Below, piece after piece: positions 8,787 through 17,817 of a stretch of 64,000 bases of DNA. Source of the DNA: Natribaculum luteum (GTDB lineage Archaea > Halobacteriota > Halobacteria > Halobacteriales > Natrialbaceae); NCBI RefSeq assembly GCF_023008545.1, contig NZ_CP095397.1, forward strand, positions 3,089,199 through 3,153,198, in the 5' to 3' direction. Made by a program: the position numbers and the translations under genes. Position 1 is the stretch's first letter, and each line of letters opens with the position of its first letter. The notes under the pieces were generated by a model. The model saw only the letters and a program-made list of their open reading frames with translations, ran no database searches and was not told where the DNA came from.

Positions 8787-9233
8787 ATGACCGATCTGAT
8801 GGAGACGTTCATCGAGAACCGCGAGATGGTTCAACCGAACCACGCGAACATGCTCGAGACCGCCCACGGCGGCAACGTCATGAAGTGGATGGACGAGGTG
8901 GGCGCGATGTCAGCGATGCGGTTCTCGGGCGAAACCTGCGTCACCGCCTGGGTCAACCAGATGAGTTTCGAGCGGCCAATCCCCGTCGGTGACACCGCCT
9001 TCATCACGGCCTACGTCTACGACGCCGGCGAGACGAGTATCAAGGTTCGCCTGCGGGTCTACCGCGAGAACCTCCGAACGGGCGAACAGGAGAAGACCAC
9101 GGAGTCGTACTTCGCGTTCGTCGCCATCGACGACGACGGATCTCCGACCCCGGTTCCGGAACTCACCGTCAGTTCGGCGGAGGGCGAACGGCTCAGACGG
9201 GAGGCGCTCGAGGGCGAAAACGGCGGTCGGTAG
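8787..9233 (+). CDS. Acyl-CoA thioesterase, hotdog fold (YciA/BFIT type)
   Basis: 148 residues covering a single hotdog domain. The family pattern is clear: an early MVQPNHANMLETAHGGNVMKWMDEVGAMSAMRFSG (Asn and His of the thioesterase helix), then VNQMSFERPIPVGDTAFITAYVYDAGETSIKVRLRVYRENL. Members hydrolyse fatty acyl-CoA thioesters in the cytoplasm. The gene is divergent from the TraB gene and converges on the S66 peptidase gene with only 5 bases between the stops. Confidence 0.85.
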   Translation: MTDLMETFIENREMVQPNHANMLETAHGGNVMKWMDEVGAMSAMRFSGETCVTAWVNQMSFERPIPVGDTAFITAYVYDAGETSIKVRLRVYRENLRTGEQEKTTESYFAFVAIDDDGSPTPVPELTVSSAEGERLRREALEGENGGR

Positions 9234-9238
9234 CCCCG

Positions 9239-10291
9239 TCAGCGAAATCGAATCGTCTCCGTTCCAGGATCGATCTCGACGCGCCCGCCGATCGGGATCG
9301 GGATCGTCGGATACGTATGGCCGAAGTCGACGTCGAGGACGACCGGCGCGTTGGGGTTGTACTCCGCGAAGACGCTCGTGATCGCGTCCCGCTGGCGCTG
9401 TCGATATCGCTTGCGCCACGCCGGCGGACGGTCTTCGACGTGCGACCGAGCGGGCGCGCGGCCGACGAGGACGCCGGCGAACCGCTCGAGCAGCCCACGT
9501 TCGCCCAGCGCGCGCAACGCGCCGGCCACCCAGTCTGCGTCCGGGATCTCCTCGGACGTTTCGAGTGCGAGGACCGTCCCCTCCAGCGCGTCGGGATCCG
9601 GCAGATTCTTCGCGGCGAGAAACGCCTGGTCGAGAATCTCGAGACAGCCGCCCCAGACGCGACCCTCGACGCGCGAGTCGCCACCGGCCCAGGTCCAGCC
9701 CGGGTTCGGCTCCGTCTCTCGAGGCTCCTCGAGTGCGTCCTCGTCCTCCCAGTCGCCCGGTTCGTCGGTGAACGCCGCTGCGGGTCGAATCTCCCCGAGT
9801 GACTCCTCGAAGAACGCTCGCCTGGTGTACTCGACGGTCAGGTCGAACAGCTCGCCGTCCATCGCGAGTTCGGTCATTACGCTCGGTCCGGCGTAGGAGA
9901 CGACGCCGAGCGTCCAGAGGAACAACGAGAGGTGCGCATTGTCGCTGTAGCCGTAGAACCGCGTTGGATTGTCCCGGAGCACGTCGGGCTCGAGGAAATC
10001 CATGATCCGCACCTGATCGTTGCCGCCGATGACCGTGACGACGCCACCGACGTCGGGGTCCTCGAACGCGTCCATCACGTCTTTCGCCCGTTCCTCGGGA
10101 TGCTCGTAGAGGTACGCCGAATCCTTCGTGGCCGTCGGGAACTCGACCGGCTCGAGGTCGAAGACGGTCCGGAGGCGCTCGAGACCGCGTTCGTAGACGT
10201 GCGGTGCCTCGGGTGCGGGATTCGACGCGGGTGCGACGATCGCGACCCTGTCACCGCGCTCGAGCGGCGGCGGCGTACGAAATTCCGGCAT
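9239..10291 (-). CDS. S66-family peptidase (LD-carboxypeptidase / MccF-like)
   Basis: 350 residues from ATG of MPEFRTPPPLERGDRVAIVAPAS; the last stretch GDRVAIVAPAS is the usual S66 N-terminus. Further marks are VGGVVTVIGGNDQVRIMDFL and the GYSDNAHLSLFLW segment near residues 114-126, whose Ser is the expected nucleophile. The C-terminal domain has LEGTVLALETSEEIP and PVVLDVDFGHTYPTIPIPIGG, with Glu and His at the expected triad places. Bacterial relatives cleave murein tetrapeptides or microcin C7. Archaea lack murein, so a detoxifying or peptide-turnover role is more likely here. Confidence 0.85.
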   Translation of the reverse strand: MPEFRTPPPLERGDRVAIVAPASNPAPEAPHVYERGLERLRTVFDLEPVEFPTATKDSAYLYEHPEERAKDVMDAFEDPDVGGVVTVIGGNDQVRIMDFLEPDVLRDNPTRFYGYSDNAHLSLFLWTLGVVSYAGPSVMTELAMDGELFDLTVEYTRRAFFEESLGEIRPAAAFTDEPGDWEDEDALEEPRETEPNPGWTWAGGDSRVEGRVWGGCLEILDQAFLAAKNLPDPDALEGTVLALETSEEIPDADWVAGALRALGERGLLERFAGVLVGRAPARSHVEDRPPAWRKRYRQRQRDAITSVFAEYNPNAPVVLDVDFGHTYPTIPIPIGGRVEIDPGTETIRFR

Positions 10292-10355
10292 GCTCGGTCG
10301 AACTCGCGGGTCGTTCAAATAGTTATGTTCGGTGTGCCATCGATCCCCACACTGT

Positions 10356-11141
10356 TCAGCGCTCGAGCAGCGAGTCGACCTCGGCGAGCGAGTCGAGGAC
10401 GTAGTCGGGTTCGACGGCCGACCGCTCGAGGTCCGCCCGGGTCGTGACGCCCGTCAGGACGACCGCGGTCGTCATCCCGGCGCGAGTACCGAGTTCGACG
10501 TCAGTGTCGAGTCGATCGCCGACCACGAGCGTGTCCTCTGCGCTGGCTCCCAGTCTCGTCGTGGCCGCACTCGCCGCGACCGACGACGGCTTCCCGAAGA
10601 CTGCGTCCGGTTTGCGACCCGCGACCGCCTCCATCGCGGCGAGGATTGCACCCGATCCCGGGATCGCGCCGTCGTCGGTCGGGATCGTCACGTCCGGATC
10701 GGTGCCGTAGAACGGGACGTCCCCCTCGAGCGTCTCGAGCGCCGATCGCAGGCGCTCGTAGGTGAACCCCCGGTCGATCGACCCGAGGACGAGCGTCGCC
10801 TCGGTCGGATCGGTCGTCACCTCGAGGCCGGTCTCCTCGAGGATCGACTCGAGGCGGTCCTCGCCGACGAGGTACACCGCGTCGTCGTCGTGATTCGCGG
10901 CGAGATACTCCGCCGTGACCGTGGCGGACGTGAGGACGTGCTCGAGATCGACGTCGATCCCGTGTTCGGCCAGCCGCTTCCGGTAGTGGTCCGGGCTTCG
11001 AGTCGGATTGTTCGAGAACAGGAGCCACGACAGTCCCGCGTCCTCGAGTGCCCGCAGTCCCTCGGTCGCGCCGGGAAGCAACCGGTCGCCGCGAACGATC
11101 GTCCCGTCGACGTCGAGGATCGCCGCCTCGTATCGGGTCAT
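10356..11141 (-). CDS. HAD-superfamily (IIA, NagD-like) phosphatase
   Basis: 261 residues from ATG of MTRYEAAILDVDGTIVRGDRLLPGA; the longer frame upstream is Arg-rich and non-conserved. Motif I is DVDGT with the nucleophile Asp; motif II falls in WLLFSNNPTRSPDHYRKRL (Ser/Asn), motif III Lys in FGKPS, and motif IV in VVGDRLDTDVELGTRAGM. The capping module between motifs II and III is the C2a type of NagD, p-nitrophenylphosphatase and phosphoglycolate phosphatase enzymes. A sugar- or nucleotide-phosphate substrate is likely but undetermined. Confidence 0.85.
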   Translation of the reverse strand: MTRYEAAILDVDGTIVRGDRLLPGATEGLRALEDAGLSWLLFSNNPTRSPDHYRKRLAEHGIDVDLEHVLTSATVTAEYLAANHDDDAVYLVGEDRLESILEETGLEVTTDPTEATLVLGSIDRGFTYERLRSALETLEGDVPFYGTDPDVTIPTDDGAIPGSGAILAAMEAVAGRKPDAVFGKPSSVAASAATTRLGASAEDTLVVGDRLDTDVELGTRAGMTTAVVLTGVTTRADLERSAVEPDYVLDSLAEVDSLLER

Positions 11142-11288
11142 CACGCGAATCGACGGCCTCGGGTCGATTGAGCGTTTGGGTCCCCGACGAACGGGACTCG
11201 CCGTGCTAGCTGTGACCATCGAATAGACCGAGGGTAGTGACGGTCCGAACACAGAAGATTGAAATGCGCCTGCCGGTCATACCGGGCT

Positions 11289-11669
11289 ATGAGACGAAAA
11301 AATAAGCTACTCTTCGCCGGCGTGGGAGTAGTGTTACTCCTCGCCGTCCTCGGAACGACGGTGATGAGCGCCTCCGCGGAGTTCGTCACGCCGACGTCGG
11401 TCGACGAGGGCGACTACGAAGGTGAGTGGGTCAACCTCGAAGGACAGGTGGCCGACCTCGAACAGGCCGACGGCCGACTGACCTTCGCCGTCGAAGACGG
11501 CAACACGTCGGTCGACGTGGTCTACGACGGAACCATGCCGGAGACGATGGCCGAAGGCCGAATCGTCGTCGCGAAAGGGACCGTCGACGGCGATACGCTC
11601 CGGGCCACTGAACTCTCGGTCAGAGCACACGAGGAGGACGGCGCCGAGCCACCGGAAGAACACGCCTGA
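11289..11669 (+). CDS. ccmE: Cytochrome c maturation haem chaperone CcmE, variant motif
   Basis: 126 residues. An N-terminal membrane anchor (residues 7-28) precedes an OB-fold domain: FVTPTSVDEGDYEGEWVNLEG, then DVVYDGTMPETMAEGRIVVAKG, which is the classical CcmE core. In CcmE, haem from CcmC is bound covalently by a His in an HxxxY motif on the outer membrane face. Here the aligned segment is RAHEEDGAEPPEE: His114 is kept but the Tyr position is Gly. I chose ATG 11289 because it gives the short basic MRRKNK stretch before the anchor. It begins the ccmE-ccmA-ccmB run (1 base to ccmA). Confidence 0.85.
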   Translation: MRRKNKLLFAGVGVVLLLAVLGTTVMSASAEFVTPTSVDEGDYEGEWVNLEGQVADLEQADGRLTFAVEDGNTSVDVVYDGTMPETMAEGRIVVAKGTVDGDTLRATELSVRAHEEDGAEPPEEHA

Positions 11670-11670
11670 G

Positions 11671-12375
11671 ATGGGATCGATTCACGTCGACGGCGTGACG
11701 AAACGGCTCGGATCGACCGTCGCCGTTGGCGACGTGAGTTTCACCGTCGAATCAGGGGAGCACGTCGGGCTGTTCGGCCCTAACGGGGCGGGCAAGACGA
11801 CGCTGATGCAGATGCTCTCGACGCTCTCTGCGCCCTCCGAGGGACGAATCCGCATCGACGGTGCCGAGGTGACTCCCGACGCGACCGACGTCCGCCGGAA
11901 ACTCGGCGTCGTGGGACACCGCCCGATGGTCTACGGAACGCTCACCGCCCGCGAGAACTTGCGCCTCCACGCCCGATTGCGCGGCGTCAGTACCGACCGC
12001 GTCGAACGGGTCCTCGAGCAGGTAAATCTCCGGACGCGTGCCTCGACGCGCGTCGAGGAGTACTCACACGGAATGCGAAAACGACTCGCGATCGCCCGCT
12101 CGGTGTTGCACGATCCGACGGTCCTGTTGCTCGACGAACCCTACACCGGTCTCGACCAGCGCTCGGCCGCCGACCTCCGACGGATCCTCGAGCAGTTCGA
12201 CGACCGGACCGTCGTGCTCGCCACGCACGACCTCGAGCGGGGGGCGAACGTCTGTGATCGGGCGCTCGTCCTCGTCGACGGCGACGTCGTCCGCGACGTT
12301 CGAACCGACGACCGAGACGCCGACGCGTTCCGGACGGTGTACGAACGGGCGATCGGCCTGGCCGAACCGCAATGA
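11671..12375 (+). CDS. ccmA: Haem-exporter ABC ATPase CcmA
   Basis: 234 residues, a complete ABC ATPase. Walker A is GPNGAGKTT at residues 36-44, the signature is YSHGMRKRLAIARS near 130, Walker B is VLLLDEPYTGLD and the switch is ATHDLERG. With CcmB it forms the transporter that releases haem-loaded CcmE from the CcmC complex in system I cytochrome c maturation. It starts one base after ccmE and overlaps ccmB by 4 bases (ATGA), so the three are translationally coupled. Confidence 0.9.
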   Translation: MGSIHVDGVTKRLGSTVAVGDVSFTVESGEHVGLFGPNGAGKTTLMQMLSTLSAPSEGRIRIDGAEVTPDATDVRRKLGVVGHRPMVYGTLTARENLRLHARLRGVSTDRVERVLEQVNLRTRASTRVEEYSHGMRKRLAIARSVLHDPTVLLLDEPYTGLDQRSAADLRRILEQFDDRTVVLATHDLERGANVCDRALVLVDGDVVRDVRTDDRDADAFRTVYERAIGLAEPQ

Positions 12376-13058
12376 TCGACGCCGTCCGCGATTACCGACG
12401 CGTCGTCCTCGAGGTCGCGCGCAAGGACCTCCTCGTCGAGTTGCGCTCGAGACAGGTGCTCAACACGGCGGTCGTGTTCTCGCTGCTGGTGGTCGTCATC
12501 TTCGCGTTCAGTTTCGCCCGGTCGTTCCAGGACGTCGGCGTCGTCGCCAGCGGCGCGCTCTGGATCGCGTTCGTCTTCGCCGGCACCTTCGGCGTGAGCC
12601 AGAGCGCCGCCTCCGAGGAGGCCGACGCCGGACTCGACGGGCTGTTGCTCGTACCGGTCGATCGGTCGGCGATCTACGTCGGGAAGGTGGTGAGCAACAC
12701 CGCGTTCACGACGGCCGTCGCGCTCGTGACGCTCTGCTGTACCGTCGTGTTCCTCGGCTTCGACGTCGACCCCGCGTCGATCCCGCTGCTGTTGCTCGTC
12801 GTCGTCCTGGCCGCGTTCGGATTCACCTCGACCGGCGTCCTCATCGCGACGATGACGACTCGAGCGCGACTCCGTGAACTCCTGTTGCCGCTCTTGCTCG
12901 TCCCGCTCGTCATCCCGGTGTTGCTCGCGGGCGTCGAACTCACGCGCGCGATCACCGACGGGCTCCCGACTGCGAGCTGGCTGCAGCTCTTGCTCGTCTA
13001 CGACGGTGTCCTCTTTCTCACCGGGCTGGCGACGTTCGAGTACGTAGTCGAACGCTAA
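12372..13058 (+). CDS. ccmB: Haem-exporter permease CcmB
   Basis: 228 residues with six predicted membrane helices. The opening VARKDLLVELRSRQVLNTAVVFSLLVVVIFAFSF is the typical CcmB N-terminus, and the cytoplasmic stretch GVSQSAASEEADAGLDGLLLVPVDRSAIYVGK matches the conserved loop that contacts the ATPase. LLPLLLVPLVIPVLLAGVELT is the conserved fourth to fifth helix. It partners CcmA, whose reading frame overlaps its start. Confidence 0.9.
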   Translation: MIDAVRDYRRVVLEVARKDLLVELRSRQVLNTAVVFSLLVVVIFAFSFARSFQDVGVVASGALWIAFVFAGTFGVSQSAASEEADAGLDGLLLVPVDRSAIYVGKVVSNTAFTTAVALVTLCCTVVFLGFDVDPASIPLLLLVVVLAAFGFTSTGVLIATMTTRARLRELLLPLLLVPLVIPVLLAGVELTRAITDGLPTASWLQLLLVYDGVLFLTGLATFEYVVER

Positions 13059-13138
13059 CAGTCGTTAACAGGCCCGTCCACGTTTCGGAGAATCACCGAC
13101 ATCCACCATTAAGGAGGAGACGGACCAAACACTCGGTG

Positions 13139-13534
13139 ATGAGCGACGGAAGGTTCTACCGGATCCTTCGCCCGGACCGCTACGTGCTGGCCATCTTCGC
13201 GTTTTTCGTCCTGTTTCCCATCTTCATGGACTTCATCACGCCGGACGTCGTTTACGGCTACGCCGGCGGGACCGTCGACGCGCACGGGAACGCCGTCTCG
13301 CGATACAGCGGTGGAAATGCGCCACAGTATCAGTGGTACTACCCGGTTCTCTACCCGTTCATTCTCGTCTGGTACGTTGCCGTCGTACTCTTCGACCTCG
13401 TCGACGGACTATTGCCGATGGCCGGTTTCAGCTACTACCTGATCCGAACCGCGTACTTCTACCTTCTCGCCGCCGCTCTCGCGTTTCTTCTCGGCCAGAC
13501 CGTAACCGTGGTCAGTCGAGCCATCCGAGGCTGA
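13139..13534 (+). CDS. Small membrane protein of unknown function in the ccm cluster
   Basis: 131 residues from the second of two adjacent start codons (GTG then ATG). Three hydrophobic helices are visible: residues about 15-33 (YVLAIFAFFVLFPIFMDFI), 66-86 and 104-125. The loop between helices 1 and 2 is Tyr/Gly-rich (VVYGYAGGTVDAHGNAVSRYSG) and probably faces outside. A TATA-like CATTAAGG (around 13107-13114) and a GGAGGAG run precede it, so it may have its own promoter 80 nt after ccmB. I do not recognise the family. Its TGA stop is also the first three bases of a palindromic repeat. Confidence 0.65.
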   Translation: MSDGRFYRILRPDRYVLAIFAFFVLFPIFMDFITPDVVYGYAGGTVDAHGNAVSRYSGGNAPQYQWYYPVLYPFILVWYVAVVLFDLVDGLLPMAGFSYYLIRTAYFYLLAAALAFLLGQTVTVVSRAIRG

Positions 13535-13645
13535 TACTACTGGACAACAGTCAGTGAATACTCGATCGCGTCTCGCCGTCTGTCGCCGCTGGCGACAGCG
13601 TCTCGAGTGCGATCGATGTCTGGACCGTGTTGTCCAGCAGTATGA
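13532..13645 (+). repeat. Palindromic stop-codon-linked repeat, copy A (full, 114 bp)
   Basis: Begins TGATACTACTGGACAACA and ends TGTTGTCCAGCAGTATGA, which are inverted repeats of each other with two mismatches over 18 bases. A central stem TGTCGCC-GCT-GGCGACA lies at 13581-13597. Its first TGA is the stop codon of the upstream membrane-protein gene. It is very similar to copy B at 22997. Confidence 0.85.
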
Positions 13646-13750
13646 CCAGTTGGTGAATCTCCGATACTACGCCACGCGGTTCGATGGATACGAGAGAAGA
13701 CGAAACTCGAAATTCGTTCTCCGACGGTTCGATCGAGGGCGAGTGGACGG

Positions 13751-14923
13751 CTACAGGTATCGATACGCAGCCAGTCCGCCGACGACCACGGCGAGGAATC
13801 CTGCAGCCAACAGCCCGAGCGGCAGGTCGTCGCTTTGCGACCCGCCGACCGACTCGTTTCCAGACATGGTGTCGCCGCCGTCGGAATCGACGGTCACGGA
13901 AATCTGGTCACCCGCCTCGAGCGGCGCGTCGTTTGTCAGGATCGGTATCGGTGCGTCGCCTTCGACCAGGTTGTCGGAAGACTCGATCTGACTCAGGTCG
14001 TACTCCGCGAACGCGACGGCGAACTGTTCGACGTCGTGATCGACCGTCTTCTCGACCGTCCTGCCCTCGAGTCGGTAGAAGACGGCGACTTCGGTCGTCT
14101 CGCCTTCGCCGATCGACGCGTCGACCGTCGCCGTTCCGTTCGCCTGTTCGACCGGGGCCCGCTGGTTGCCGACCATCGCCGTCACGACCTCCGCGTCGGT
14201 GGGGACGTTCACGTCGACGTCGCCGACGTACGGCCGGTCGGCACCGTTTTCCATCGAGAGGACGTCGATGACGAACAGTCCGGTTCCGTTGTTCGTCGGC
14301 CCGACCTGCAGGTAGTGATTCGCGGGCTGTCCGCCACCGAGGCTGAGGACGTCCCGGTCGGACGTCGGGGTCGGGAGTTCGAACGTGACGTCTTCCGTGT
14401 CGTTTCCGGTCGTCAGCGTTCGGTTGTAGACGGCCCCGTTAGCCTGGATGCGCAGCGGGTACTCCCGGTTTGGTTGTAGCGGACCGACGGTAAACGTACC
14501 GTCGTCGCTCGCGTTCACCTGATCGACGGGCGGGCCCGACTGGCTCGTCACGTTGATCGTGGCGTTCGAGACCGGCGAGCCGTTCTCGTCGACGAGTTCG
14601 CCGGAGACCGTCTGGTTCAGGGTGAACGTGGGCGAATCGCCCTCGCTGACGAGGGCGTAGTGGAACGTGTCGTCGTGCTCGAGGCGAATGTAGTACATCG
14701 AGGCGTTGTCGACGGGTTCGTAGCTAAACGATCCGTTGCCGACGGTCGTCTCGACTGGATCGGCGACGGTCTGGAAGCCGTCGTCGAGCGGCGCGACGGT
14801 GACCGCGTCGCCGTCGGCGGAGCCGTCTGCGACGGTCACGGTTCCGGTAACGTCTGCGGCGACGGCACCGGGGACGATCACGAGCGATACGAGAACGGCG
14901 AGTACGAGTGGGAGTTTCGACAT
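13751..14923 (-). CDS. Secreted, membrane-anchored protein with carboxypeptidase-regulatory-like domain, in ccm cluster
   Basis: 390 residues. A Sec signal peptide occupies residues 1-23 (ending VPGAVAA), followed by a beta-rich extracytoplasmic part. A segment near 95-150 (TVSGELVDENGSPVSNATINVT, then DDGTFTVGPLQPNREYPLRI) is a carboxypeptidase-regulatory/CNA-B-like fold. The C-terminus has one helix (residues 367-388) after a Ser/Gly-rich linker, so the bulk is exposed outside. The start lies 3 nt after ccmF, so it is part of the thioredoxin-ccmF operon. CcmH and CcmI are not seen in this window; a role in handling apocytochrome is possible but is inference only. Confidence 0.7.
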   Translation of the reverse strand: MSKLPLVLAVLVSLVIVPGAVAADVTGTVTVADGSADGDAVTVAPLDDGFQTVADPVETTVGNGSFSYEPVDNASMYYIRLEHDDTFHYALVSEGDSPTFTLNQTVSGELVDENGSPVSNATINVTSQSGPPVDQVNASDDGTFTVGPLQPNREYPLRIQANGAVYNRTLTTGNDTEDVTFELPTPTSDRDVLSLGGGQPANHYLQVGPTNNGTGLFVIDVLSMENGADRPYVGDVDVNVPTDAEVVTAMVGNQRAPVEQANGTATVDASIGEGETTEVAVFYRLEGRTVEKTVDHDVEQFAVAFAEYDLSQIESSDNLVEGDAPIPILTNDAPLEAGDQISVTVDSDGGDTMSGNESVGGSQSDDLPLGLLAAGFLAVVVGGLAAYRYL

Positions 14924-14926
14924 CGA

Positions 14927-17338
14927 TTAATCAGATGTTTCGACGGCGTTCGTTTGGCGGGCGGTTCGCGGCCACGATCGAACGAGGCCGTAGGCGGGGT
15001 CGAACAGGACGACGAAGGCCATTCCCAGGAGCAACAGGCCGACGCTCGCACGCATCGCGGTCATCAGTGGGATCTGCCGAATCGTCAGCGAGACGGTCCC
15101 GTCGTCGACCGCCGCGATGACGTACGTGTCGTGGGCGAGTCCACGATCGACGAGGACGTTCCGGACCTCCATTCCGCCCTGCTGGACGTAGCGCTCCTGT
15201 CCGGCCTCGCCGCTCGCGATCCGGTTGCCGTCCTCGTAGACGACGAGCCCGGCGGAACTTCCTTCGACGCGCGTCTGATCCAGCGCTTGCGGGGGATCGG
15301 TGACCGGACCGACGTTCGCCGGTTCGGCCACGACGACCGCGTCGGACTGTTGCATCTCCGGGAGGAAGTCCCACATGACGGTGCCGACCGCGACGACCCG
15401 ATCGCCCTCCGAGACGTCGACAGTCTCGCCGCTTTCACCGACTACGCCGAGCCAGATTCTCGAGTTGTCGAGCTGGATCACCGTCGCCTCCGGTCCCTGG
15501 TTCACCTGGGTCACGGTCCCGTAGACCGGCTGTCTCGTCTCGTGTATCCCCTCGCCGCGATCGATCACCTGCTCGACCGAGAGCGCGACGTTTCGCACGT
15601 CGGGATCTTCCGGCAGCCGGTAGTCGCGGTAGTCGGTGACTTCGACGGCGTACGAAGAGCCCGGCACGTCGTGAACCGGCGCGTCCTCGAGTGTCGCCTC
15701 GTTCTGGGCGTCGGCGACGACCAGCGACGACTGGGCGGTAAACAGGTAGGAAAACGCCAGCGTGACCACGAGGAGCGCGAAGCCGACGTGAATCATCGCG
15801 ATCCCCGCCTGTTTGAGCTGGAAGTTCCGGTTCGGCGAGCCGGGAACGAGCTCGAGTGCGCGGTTGACGACGGTGAGACAGACGTACGCCGCCGGCGGGA
15901 CGACCGAGAGGGCGCTCGCGCTGCCGACGATGCGGTAGAACAGCGCGTCGTTCGCGCTTACGTCCGACAGCGTCCAGGTTTCGCTCGGGGCGACCAGTGC
16001 CGCGAGGATCGTCGCGGCGGTGAAGACGGCGAGCGAGATCAGCGCGCGACGCTTCCCCTGGACGTCGTAGTCCATGTAGAAGCCGAGCAACAGTAACACA
16101 CCGATCGCGATCGGATAGCTCCAGAGGTTGTAGTACCGTCCCGTTACCTCGACTTCTATGCCGGTCACGTAGCTGTTGAGAACGGGGAAGGTGAGTCCCC
16201 AGACGGAGACGAACCCGAGCAGTCCGACGCCGAGGACGGCGAGGTGCAACAGGTTCGTTCGGCTGAGCCACGTCCGCGAGTCGTCGACGTCCTTCTCTGG
16301 CTCCCTGAGCAGCCAGTAACCGAACGGGAGGCCGATGCCGAGCGTCGCGGTCGCCGCGAGCAGGATCAGCAACGCACCACCGATCCCGTCGTTGGCGAAC
16401 GAGTGGACGCTGCGGAACACGCCGCTTCGGACGATGGCCGTCGCGTAGACGACGAGCGCCAGCGTTGTGGCGGTCATCGCGGGTGCGAGCGTCGCGTACG
16501 TCGACTGGGACCGGTAGTTCATGACGGCGTGGAGCGTCGCCGTGAGGAACAGCCACGGAATCAACACTGCAGTCTCGACGGGGTCCCACGCCCAGATGCC
16601 GCCCCAGCCGAGGACGGTGTACGACCACAGCGATCCCAGGACGATGGCGGCGGTGAGAAACAGCCACGAGATTCGAAGCCAGCGCGTGACGCTGCCGATC
16701 CACTCGGCGAAGATCCCACCGTCGCCACGGATCGTCGAGACGAAGTGTGCGACGCCGATGGCGAACGGCATCGTCAACAGCGCGTAAGCGATGAACGTGA
16801 TCGGTGGGTGAATCGCCATGTACGGGTCGATCAACAGCGGATTGAGTCCCGTTCCGTCGAGGGGGACGAACCCCTCGCCCGCTTCGGGGAACTCCTGGGT
16901 GATCGACCGGAACGGACTGTCGACGAACAGCATCGCCGTAAAGTAGGTGACGATGCCCATCGTGATCCCCTGGACGAGTTTCGTGTCACGGCCGTCTAGC
17001 CCACGAACGACGGCCGCCCAGAGGGCTACGACGGCTGTAAACGCCGCCCACAGCAAGACCGATCCTTCGTTACCAGCGTACACGCCAGTTATGCGGTAGA
17101 GAACCGGGATGTAGTTCGCCGTGTTGTTCCACACATAGGCGTTCGAGTAGTCGGTGACGACGAACTGGTACGTGAGATAGCCGAGGGCGATCACCAGCAA
17201 CCCGGCGGTCGCTCCGATCAGCGGGGTTACGGCGTCGACGTACCGGTCGTCACGACGCAGGTAACTGTGGAACAACACGACCGTCGCTGCCAGTCCAGCG
17301 AGCAGTGCGACCGCGACCAGCACCGTTCCGATCGTCAT
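14927..17338 (-). CDS. ccmF: Cytochrome c haem lyase subunit CcmF
   Basis: 803 residues from an ATG overlapping the thioredoxin stop by 4 bases. About 14-15 membrane helices are predicted. The WWD haem-handling motif lies in GWGGIWAWDPVETAVLIPW; other conserved stretches are YAGNEGSVLLWA near residue 90 and LLIDPYMAIHPPITFIAY near 175. The C-terminal third is an extracytoplasmic beta domain with VIQLDNSRIWLGVVGESG, followed by a last helix. CcmF takes haem from CcmE and attaches it to the CxxCH motif of apocytochrome c. Length is above the usual 630-660, because of the C-terminal beta domain. Confidence 0.92.
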   Translation of the reverse strand: MTIGTVLVAVALLAGLAATVVLFHSYLRRDDRYVDAVTPLIGATAGLLVIALGYLTYQFVVTDYSNAYVWNNTANYIPVLYRITGVYAGNEGSVLLWAAFTAVVALWAAVVRGLDGRDTKLVQGITMGIVTYFTAMLFVDSPFRSITQEFPEAGEGFVPLDGTGLNPLLIDPYMAIHPPITFIAYALLTMPFAIGVAHFVSTIRGDGGIFAEWIGSVTRWLRISWLFLTAAIVLGSLWSYTVLGWGGIWAWDPVETAVLIPWLFLTATLHAVMNYRSQSTYATLAPAMTATTLALVVYATAIVRSGVFRSVHSFANDGIGGALLILLAATATLGIGLPFGYWLLREPEKDVDDSRTWLSRTNLLHLAVLGVGLLGFVSVWGLTFPVLNSYVTGIEVEVTGRYYNLWSYPIAIGVLLLLGFYMDYDVQGKRRALISLAVFTAATILAALVAPSETWTLSDVSANDALFYRIVGSASALSVVPPAAYVCLTVVNRALELVPGSPNRNFQLKQAGIAMIHVGFALLVVTLAFSYLFTAQSSLVVADAQNEATLEDAPVHDVPGSSYAVEVTDYRDYRLPEDPDVRNVALSVEQVIDRGEGIHETRQPVYGTVTQVNQGPEATVIQLDNSRIWLGVVGESGETVDVSEGDRVVAVGTVMWDFLPEMQQSDAVVVAEPANVGPVTDPPQALDQTRVEGSSAGLVVYEDGNRIASGEAGQERYVQQGGMEVRNVLVDRGLAHDTYVIAAVDDGTVSLTIRQIPLMTAMRASVGLLLLGMAFVVLFDPAYGLVRSWPRTARQTNAVETSD

Positions 17339-17817
17339 CGTTCCTCCCACTCCGATCTGGCCTCGTCGAGGTACGCGACGAACGAGTCGGTTTCGGCGTA
17401 GCCGTTGATCTCGATCAGCACCTCACCGTCGGGCGTAATCGCGACGTGCTGTGGTGGATAGTTCGCGTTGTACCGTTGCTGGAGTTCGCGCGCTTCCGGG
17501 CTCCCGTCGTCGAGGTTGATCGCGAGGAGGACGAAGTCGTCGAGTCGATCGAGAACCGTCGGATCGGTGTACGCGTTGCTGTTGTAATTCTCACAGTAGG
17601 TACACCACGTCGTCCAGAAGTAGATGAGAAGCGGCTTGTTCTCCTCGGCGGCGACCTGTCGAGCCTCCTCTACGTCCGTCTTCCACGCAGTGTCTCCGTG
17701 GTAGGTGTGTGATTCGTCGCTCAAGACTGGCGCGGCGTTCATCGAGTAGTAGCCGATTCCGAGGGCTGTAACGAGAAGCATAATCGTGAGTAACTTTCGT
17801 GGCGTCACGAACGTCAT
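17335..17817 (-). CDS. Membrane-anchored thioredoxin-like protein (cytochrome c maturation)
   Basis: 160 residues. An N-terminal helix (residues 8-28) anchors a thioredoxin fold outside the membrane. The active site WCTYC is at residues 71-75 in LIYFWTTWCTYCENYN, and the cis-Pro loop is YPPQHVAITPDG. This is the expected reductant that keeps the CxxCH cysteines of apocytochrome c reduced (role of CcmG/ResA/DsbE), with electrons from CcdA encoded at 19236. It heads an operon with ccmF (4-base overlap) and the surface protein. Confidence 0.85.
   Translation of the reverse strand: MTFVTPRKLLTIMLLVTALGIGYYSMNAAPVLSDESHTYHGDTAWKTDVEEARQVAAEENKPLLIYFWTTWCTYCENYNSNAYTDPTVLDRLDDFVLLAINLDDGSPEARELQQRYNANYPPQHVAITPDGEVLIEINGYAETDSFVAYLDEARSEWEER

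Noticed and set aside
14660..16096. Forward open frame of 478 codons opposite ccmF
   Set aside because: Low-complexity charged shadow; CcmF motifs lie on the reverse strand.
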